Positions 60,537 to 64,000 of a DNA stretch of 64,000 bases are shown here, in pieces. How positions within the stretch are numbered: the first letter of the stretch is position 1; the number at the start of each line of letters is the position of its first letter. Where the stretch lies: positions 5,580,001-5,644,000 of the forward strand of contig OZ244980.1 of assembly GCA_965223035.1 (NCBI GenBank). The letters are read 5' to 3'. The DNA comes from CAMDPA01 sp965223035. Its GTDB lineage: Bacteria > Pseudomonadota > Alphaproteobacteria > Rhizobiales > Hyphomicrobiaceae. The notes beneath the pieces are model-generated. The model saw only the letters and a list, made by a program, of their open reading frames with translations. It had not been told where the DNA came from and made no database searches. Position numbers and translations under genes: made by a program.

Positions 60537-60652
60537 CGCCCGCTCCCCCGCCCGGTTCCTCCACTCGCCACCCAAGGCATGATGGTCTGGGTGGCCCAGT
60601 TGAGCAACGGGCAGGGGAGCGGGATGGTTCCAGCTCATACTGAAACGCTATA
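60537..60652. repeat. Family B palindromic repeat (copy 7, best preserved)
   Basis: Left arm GCGCCCGCTCCCCCGCCCGG then TTCCTCCACTCGCCACCCA, centre AGGCATGATGGTCTGGGTGG, right arm CGGGCAGGGGAGCGGGATGG then TTCCAGCTCATACTGAAACG. It lies between convergent pgk and the exported-protein gene. Confidence 0.7.
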
Positions 60653-60702
60653 ACGCGGGATTGACTTGTGCCGCATCCGGCTCCCGACCGCCGCCCGGCA
60701 GA

Positions 60703-61242
60703 TCAACTGCAAGCCCCGCCGCCCAACTCCGCCACACCATCGCGGCCGAACCGACCTTCGACCCGAAAACCGTCACCGTCCGGACCCCTCAACCAAGCCT
60801 CGGCCCGAGCCCCTTCCAACTCACCGTCGGTGAGGTGATCCAAATCGCGGTCGCGATGGGACATATCGTCATCAAGATCGACCATCAGGGTATACACCTG
60901 GCCAACCTGAAAGCGCTTGAACCGCAGCGTGAAGGCCCGGGCACCTTCGACAAAACCTTCGGTCGCCTGCAGCACCGGCTCGCCCTTGCCCCCTGCCCGT
61001 GAACCGCCGTAGGGCGTGTCGATAAACGATCGTCCAGCGGAGGTGTGCAAATCGATGCGCACGCGCAGCAGCTCAAACAGCGCGCCACGCTCGAATGCGA
61101 CCCGAAACACGTCTGGCGAGTCCTCGGCAAATGTCACCTTGACCAGCGCAAAACACGCCGCGGCCGGTTGCGAGGTCGAGACCATAACCAGCGCGACGGC
61201 GGCCGCAACCAAGGTGGCGATCCCTGCTGGCCGACGGTGCAT
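60703..61242 (-). CDS. Exported protein, weakly like aggregation-factor-core proteins
   Basis: This 179-residue product follows a near-perfect AGGAGGAG ribosome site. A signal peptide (GIATLVAAAVALVMVSTSQP then AAAC) is clear. The mature part is a single beta-rich domain: VKVTFAEDSPDVFRVAFERG, VRIDLHTSAGRSFIDTPYGG and FQVGQVYTLMVDLDDDMSHR. The pattern of L-x-L-S/T-x-S-A-G and V-D-L-D-D resembles proteins annotated as aggregation factor core, but I am not sure. It contains three cysteines in all, two of them at the signal boundary and the C-terminus. Function unknown. Confidence 0.75.
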   Translation of the reverse strand: MHRRPAGIATLVAAAVALVMVSTSQPAAACFALVKVTFAEDSPDVFRVAFERGALFELLRVRIDLHTSAGRSFIDTPYGGSRAGGKGEPVLQATEGFVEGARAFTLRFKRFQVGQVYTLMVDLDDDMSHRDRDLDHLTDGELEGARAEAWLRGPDGDGFRVEGRFGRDGVAELGGGACS

Positions 61243-61321
61243 CGCTGCTCCTCCTGTGCACCCAACATTGCGGCATGGCCGCAGGCTTTTCCTCCGGCTC
61301 AGCGACGATCGCGCCTGGCCC

Positions 61322-63097
61322 TCATCCGGCCAGTTGGTCTGTGGTCTGCGCGACGACGACGTCGGCGCCGCTCATGATCGATGCGGCGAGGCGTGAGGAC
61401 TCCGTCGACAGGTTGTCAGCGAAGAACCGGGCCAGCGCCGTCGGCCAGCTCCCCACACCGTCGCGCTGCGCCGTCAGCGCCCCTCTGGCCAGATAAACGC
61501 CGCCAGCGGCCAACCCGAACAATCTCAGGTAAGGCGTCGCGCCCGCCAAGGCCGCATTCGGATTGGAGTTCAGCGCTTCGCCCAGCCACGCGCTGGCCGC
61601 CTTCAAATCGTCGACAGCGGCGGACAGGCGATCGGCGACGTGGGCGAACGCGGGATGATTGGAGGCTCTTACACCCTCGATGTTTTGTTCCAACTCGGCG
61701 ATGTATGAGGCCAACACCTGCCCACCGTCCAACGGCAGCTTGCGGGTGACCAAATCGATCGCTTGAATGCCGTTGGTGCCCTCATAGATCGGCAGGATCC
61801 GGGCATCGCGCAAATGCTGTGCGGCACCGGTTTCCTCGATGAACCCCATGCCGCCATGCACTTGGACGCCCATCGAGGCCACGTCGACCGCAACGTCGGT
61901 GGGAAACGCCTTGGCGATCGGGGTGAGCAGCGCCGCCCGGCCCGCCGCCGCCGCGCGATCGAGGTCGCTGCCAGCGCGGACCGCAACATCCATCGCCGCA
62001 GCCGTGGCCATGCAGATCATGCGCGAGGCTTGGGTCAAGGCCCGCATGCATATGAGGGTTCGCTTGATGTCCGGATGCTCGATGATCGGCACCATCTCGC
62101 CGCCGGTCGCGCCGGGGAGACGACCCTGGCGTCGTTCTTGCGCATAGGCCGCAGCATGCTGCGTCGCACGATCGGCCATCCCAACACCTTGCACACCGAC
62201 CCCCAGCCGCGCCGCGTTCATCATGATGAACATGACGTTGAGCCCGCGGTTTTCCTCGCCGACCAGATAGCTGACGGCGCCATCGTTCTCGCCATATTTC
62301 ATCACGCAGGTGGGGCTGGCATGGATGCCAAGCTTGTGCTCCAGCCCGGCGCAAACGACGTCGTTGTGAGCGCCGAGGGTTCCGTCCGCGTTCACCAGCC
62401 GCTTGGGCACCAAGAACAACGAGATGCCACGGGTGCCAGCCGGCGCATCGGGCAACCGGGCGAGCACCATGTGGATGATGTTCTCGGTCATCTCGTGCTC
62501 ACCGAAGGTGATGTAGATTTTGGTGCCGAACAGCCGGTAGGTGCCATCCGGCTGGCGTTCCGCACGCGTGCGCAGCGGACCTAAATCGGAGCCGGCATGG
62601 GGCTCGGTTAAGTTCATGGTGCCGGTCCATTCGCCGGAAACCAGCTTGGGGATGTAGGTCTGCTGCAGCTCGGGTGAACCGTGCGCCGCCAGCGCATCGA
62701 CCGCGGCCTGGCTCAACATCGGGCACAGCCCGAAGGCGAGATTGGCCGCGTTCCAAATCTCGCAGGTGGCCATCGATACCAGCACCGGCAGCGCCTGCCC
62801 GCCCCACCGTTCCGACCCGCTCTGGGCCGTCCAACCGCCGGCGGCGTAGGCCCGGTAAGCCTCGGCGAAGCCGTCCGGCACCTCGACCCTGCCATCGACC
62901 AACCGGCAGCCGGCCTGATCGCCGCTTTGGTTGATCGGTGCCAACACCTCCGTGCCGAAGCGGCCGGCCTCCTCGACAATCGCGCGAACGGTCTCCTGAT
63001 CGAGCCCGTCGTAGATCCCTCGCGCGCAAAGACCGTCAAAATCGCCGGCCGTCTTGAGCGCCAGCATGATGTCGTTTACGGGTGCTTGATAGGTCAT
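61322..63097 (-). CDS. Acyl-CoA dehydrogenase (long form with C-terminal extension)
   Basis: This 591-residue FAD enzyme is of the ~600-residue bacterial type (FadE/DmdC-like), with an N-terminal extension, the FAD/substrate blocks WTGTMNLTEPHAGSDLGPLR and RLFGTKIYITFGEHEM, the conserved VGEENRGLNVMFIMMNAARL helix and QVHGGMGFIEETGAAQHLRD then ARILPIYEGTNGIQAIDLV, where the glutamate of YEGT is the catalytic base. A last ~110-residue helical domain follows. It introduces a trans double bond in an acyl-CoA. ATG 63097 is used. It converges with nothing and is divergent from sua5; it could serve the CoA pathway at 54-56 kb. Confidence 0.93.
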   Translation of the reverse strand: MTYQAPVNDIMLALKTAGDFDGLCARGIYDGLDQETVRAIVEEAGRFGTEVLAPINQSGDQAGCRLVDGRVEVPDGFAEAYRAYAAGGWTAQSGSERWGGQALPVLVSMATCEIWNAANLAFGLCPMLSQAAVDALAAHGSPELQQTYIPKLVSGEWTGTMNLTEPHAGSDLGPLRTRAERQPDGTYRLFGTKIYITFGEHEMTENIIHMVLARLPDAPAGTRGISLFLVPKRLVNADGTLGAHNDVVCAGLEHKLGIHASPTCVMKYGENDGAVSYLVGEENRGLNVMFIMMNAARLGVGVQGVGMADRATQHAAAYAQERRQGRLPGATGGEMVPIIEHPDIKRTLICMRALTQASRMICMATAAAMDVAVRAGSDLDRAAAAGRAALLTPIAKAFPTDVAVDVASMGVQVHGGMGFIEETGAAQHLRDARILPIYEGTNGIQAIDLVTRKLPLDGGQVLASYIAELEQNIEGVRASNHPAFAHVADRLSAAVDDLKAASAWLGEALNSNPNAALAGATPYLRLFGLAAGGVYLARGALTAQRDGVGSWPTALARFFADNLSTESSRLAASIMSGADVVVAQTTDQLAG

Positions 63098-63238
63098 ATC
63101 GCTTGGTCCTGCCTGTGGCGCCAACGTCGAAGCCTAGCGGTGCAAGTTATAGCGTTTCGCCGTGAGCTGGAACCATGCCGCGGTCGCGAGCGCCGCGAAA
63201 AGACATGCCATTATTGAAAGCGGTCGCACGCTGCCCCG

Positions 63239-64000
63239 ATGCCGATAAAACCCGCTACCGAGCCGTCGATCGCCGAGGCCGCGCAGGCGCTGCGCGACGG
63301 TCGGTTGGTCGCGTTTCCCACCGAAACCGTTTACGGCCTGGGCGCCGATGCCACCAATGGTCGCGCGGTCGCACGCATCTTTGTGGTGAAGGGACGGCCG
63401 CGCTTCAATCCGCTGATCGTGCATGTGCTCGATATTGAGGCCGCGCGCGCGGTCGGCCAATTCAATGCCACAGCCGAGAGCTTGGCCGCGGCGTTTTGGC
63501 CGGGACCCTTGACGCTGGTGCTCCCTCGACAATGGTCGGCTGGCATCTCGGATCTGGCGACTGCGGGCCTCGACACGATCGCCGTGCGGGTCGTCGAGCA
63601 TCCAGTCGCGCGGGCCTTGCTGCAGGCCTTCGGCGGGCCGGTGGCGGCACCTTCTGCCAATCGGTCAGGACACGTCAGCCCGACCACCGCGCACCACGTC
63701 GCGGCCGATCTCGGAGCGGCACCGGTCCTGATCCTGGACGGTGGGTCGACGGCGCACGGGCTGGAATCCAGCATCGTCGATGCGACCGGCACGACGGCAA
63801 CGATCCTGCGCCTCGGCGCCATATCACGGCAGCAGCTGGCCGAGGCGCTGGCCGCCCCAGTACTCGCCAACGGCGCGCCGCCAGCGCATCCATCGGCACC
63901 CGGCCAACTGCTTCGACATTACGCTCCGCGCGCGCAGTTGCGACTGAACGTCTGCGAGCCGCAACCGGGCGAGGGGCTGATCGCCTTCGGCGCAGCCGTC
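63239..64000 (+). CDS. sua5: L-threonylcarbamoyladenylate synthase (Sua5 type), cut by window edge
   Basis: From ATG 63239 the frame is open for 254 codons to the window end. The YrdC domain shows RLVAFPTETVYGLGADATNG, VVKGRPRFNPLIVHV, FWPGPLTLVLPRQ, IAVRVVEHPVARALLQAFGG and PVAAPSANRSGHVSPTTAHH. Residues about 225-240 (APGQLLRHYAPRAQLRL) are the linker that marks the long Sua5 form with its extra C-terminal domain, which begins here. It makes threonylcarbamoyl-AMP for the t6A37 modification of ANN-decoding tRNAs. A half copy of repeat family B (63146-63178) lies in the gap upstream. Confidence 0.92.
   Translation, partial: MPIKPATEPSIAEAAQALRDGRLVAFPTETVYGLGADATNGRAVARIFVVKGRPRFNPLIVHVLDIEAARAVGQFNATAESLAAAFWPGPLTLVLPRQWSAGISDLATAGLDTIAVRVVEHPVARALLQAFGGPVAAPSANRSGHVSPTTAHHVAADLGAAPVLILDGGSTAHGLESSIVDATGTTATILRLGAISRQQLAEALAAPVLANGAPPAHPSAPGQLLRHYAPRAQLRLNVCEPQPGEGLIAFGAAV

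Overview
This is a high-GC chromosomal segment whose gene content fits an alphaproteobacterium, most likely a Hyphomicrobiales-like soil or water lineage. The evidence is the TctC/TctA and LivHMGF uptake systems, CoA-transferase/acyl-CoA genes, Dnr/FixK-type promoter boxes, and a CTAG-bounded repeat scattered through the intergenic spaces. The assignment is inference; no rRNA or other phylogenetic marker is present apart from alaS, pgk and one tRNA-Arg.

Layout. 0-6.4 kb: catabolic genes (cut-off M24 peptidase, 2-hydroxyacid dehydrogenase, ThDP enzyme, MsrQ-like haem protein, Tat-tagged methyltransferase, class II aldolase). 6.7-18.9 kb: a stress or low-oxygen island with an exported 19-residue-repeat protein and a small exported protein divergent around two TTGAC-N4-GTCAA boxes, a sigma-70 factor, two UspA proteins, a CBS protein, FtsH, a patatin-like lipase and an acyltransferase. 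Decayed pieces of ppsA, hsp20 and groEL lie among them. 20-27 kb: an arylsulfotransferase-family protein, TctC and a fused TctA-TctB, a LysR pseudogene and a DMT exporter. 27-33 kb: sulfatase and cupin operon, MscS channel, a tiny SelW-like selenoprotein read through an in-frame UGA, and PadR beside a siderophore-interacting-protein pseudogene. 33.4-38 kb: a complete branched-chain amino-acid type ABC operon. 38-44 kb: second 2-hydroxyacid dehydrogenase, tRNA-Arg(CCT), enamidase-like amidohydrolase and sodium:solute symporter. 44-50 kb: two UDP-sugar dehydrogenases, a glycosyltransferase and an MFS exporter. 50-54 kb: FAD monooxygenase, a diverged ring-opening amidohydrolase, a GFA protein, and a membrane-protein gene split by a repeat. 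54-64 kb: enoyl-CoA hydratase, CoA-transferase, alaS, pgk, an exported protein, acyl-CoA dehydrogenase and the start of sua5.

Two dispersed palindromic families stand out. Family A is a CTAG-bounded element of about 60-155 bp made of two hairpins, with about 14 full, hybrid or decayed copies. One copy sits inside a membrane-protein gene, and removing it together with one CTAG restores the frame exactly. Family B is an imperfect palindrome of about 100-140 bp found mainly in intergenic gaps, often next to family A. At least six broken genes (ppsA, hsp20, groEL, lysR, the siderophore-interacting protein and the repeat-split membrane gene) suggest a genome losing accessory functions.
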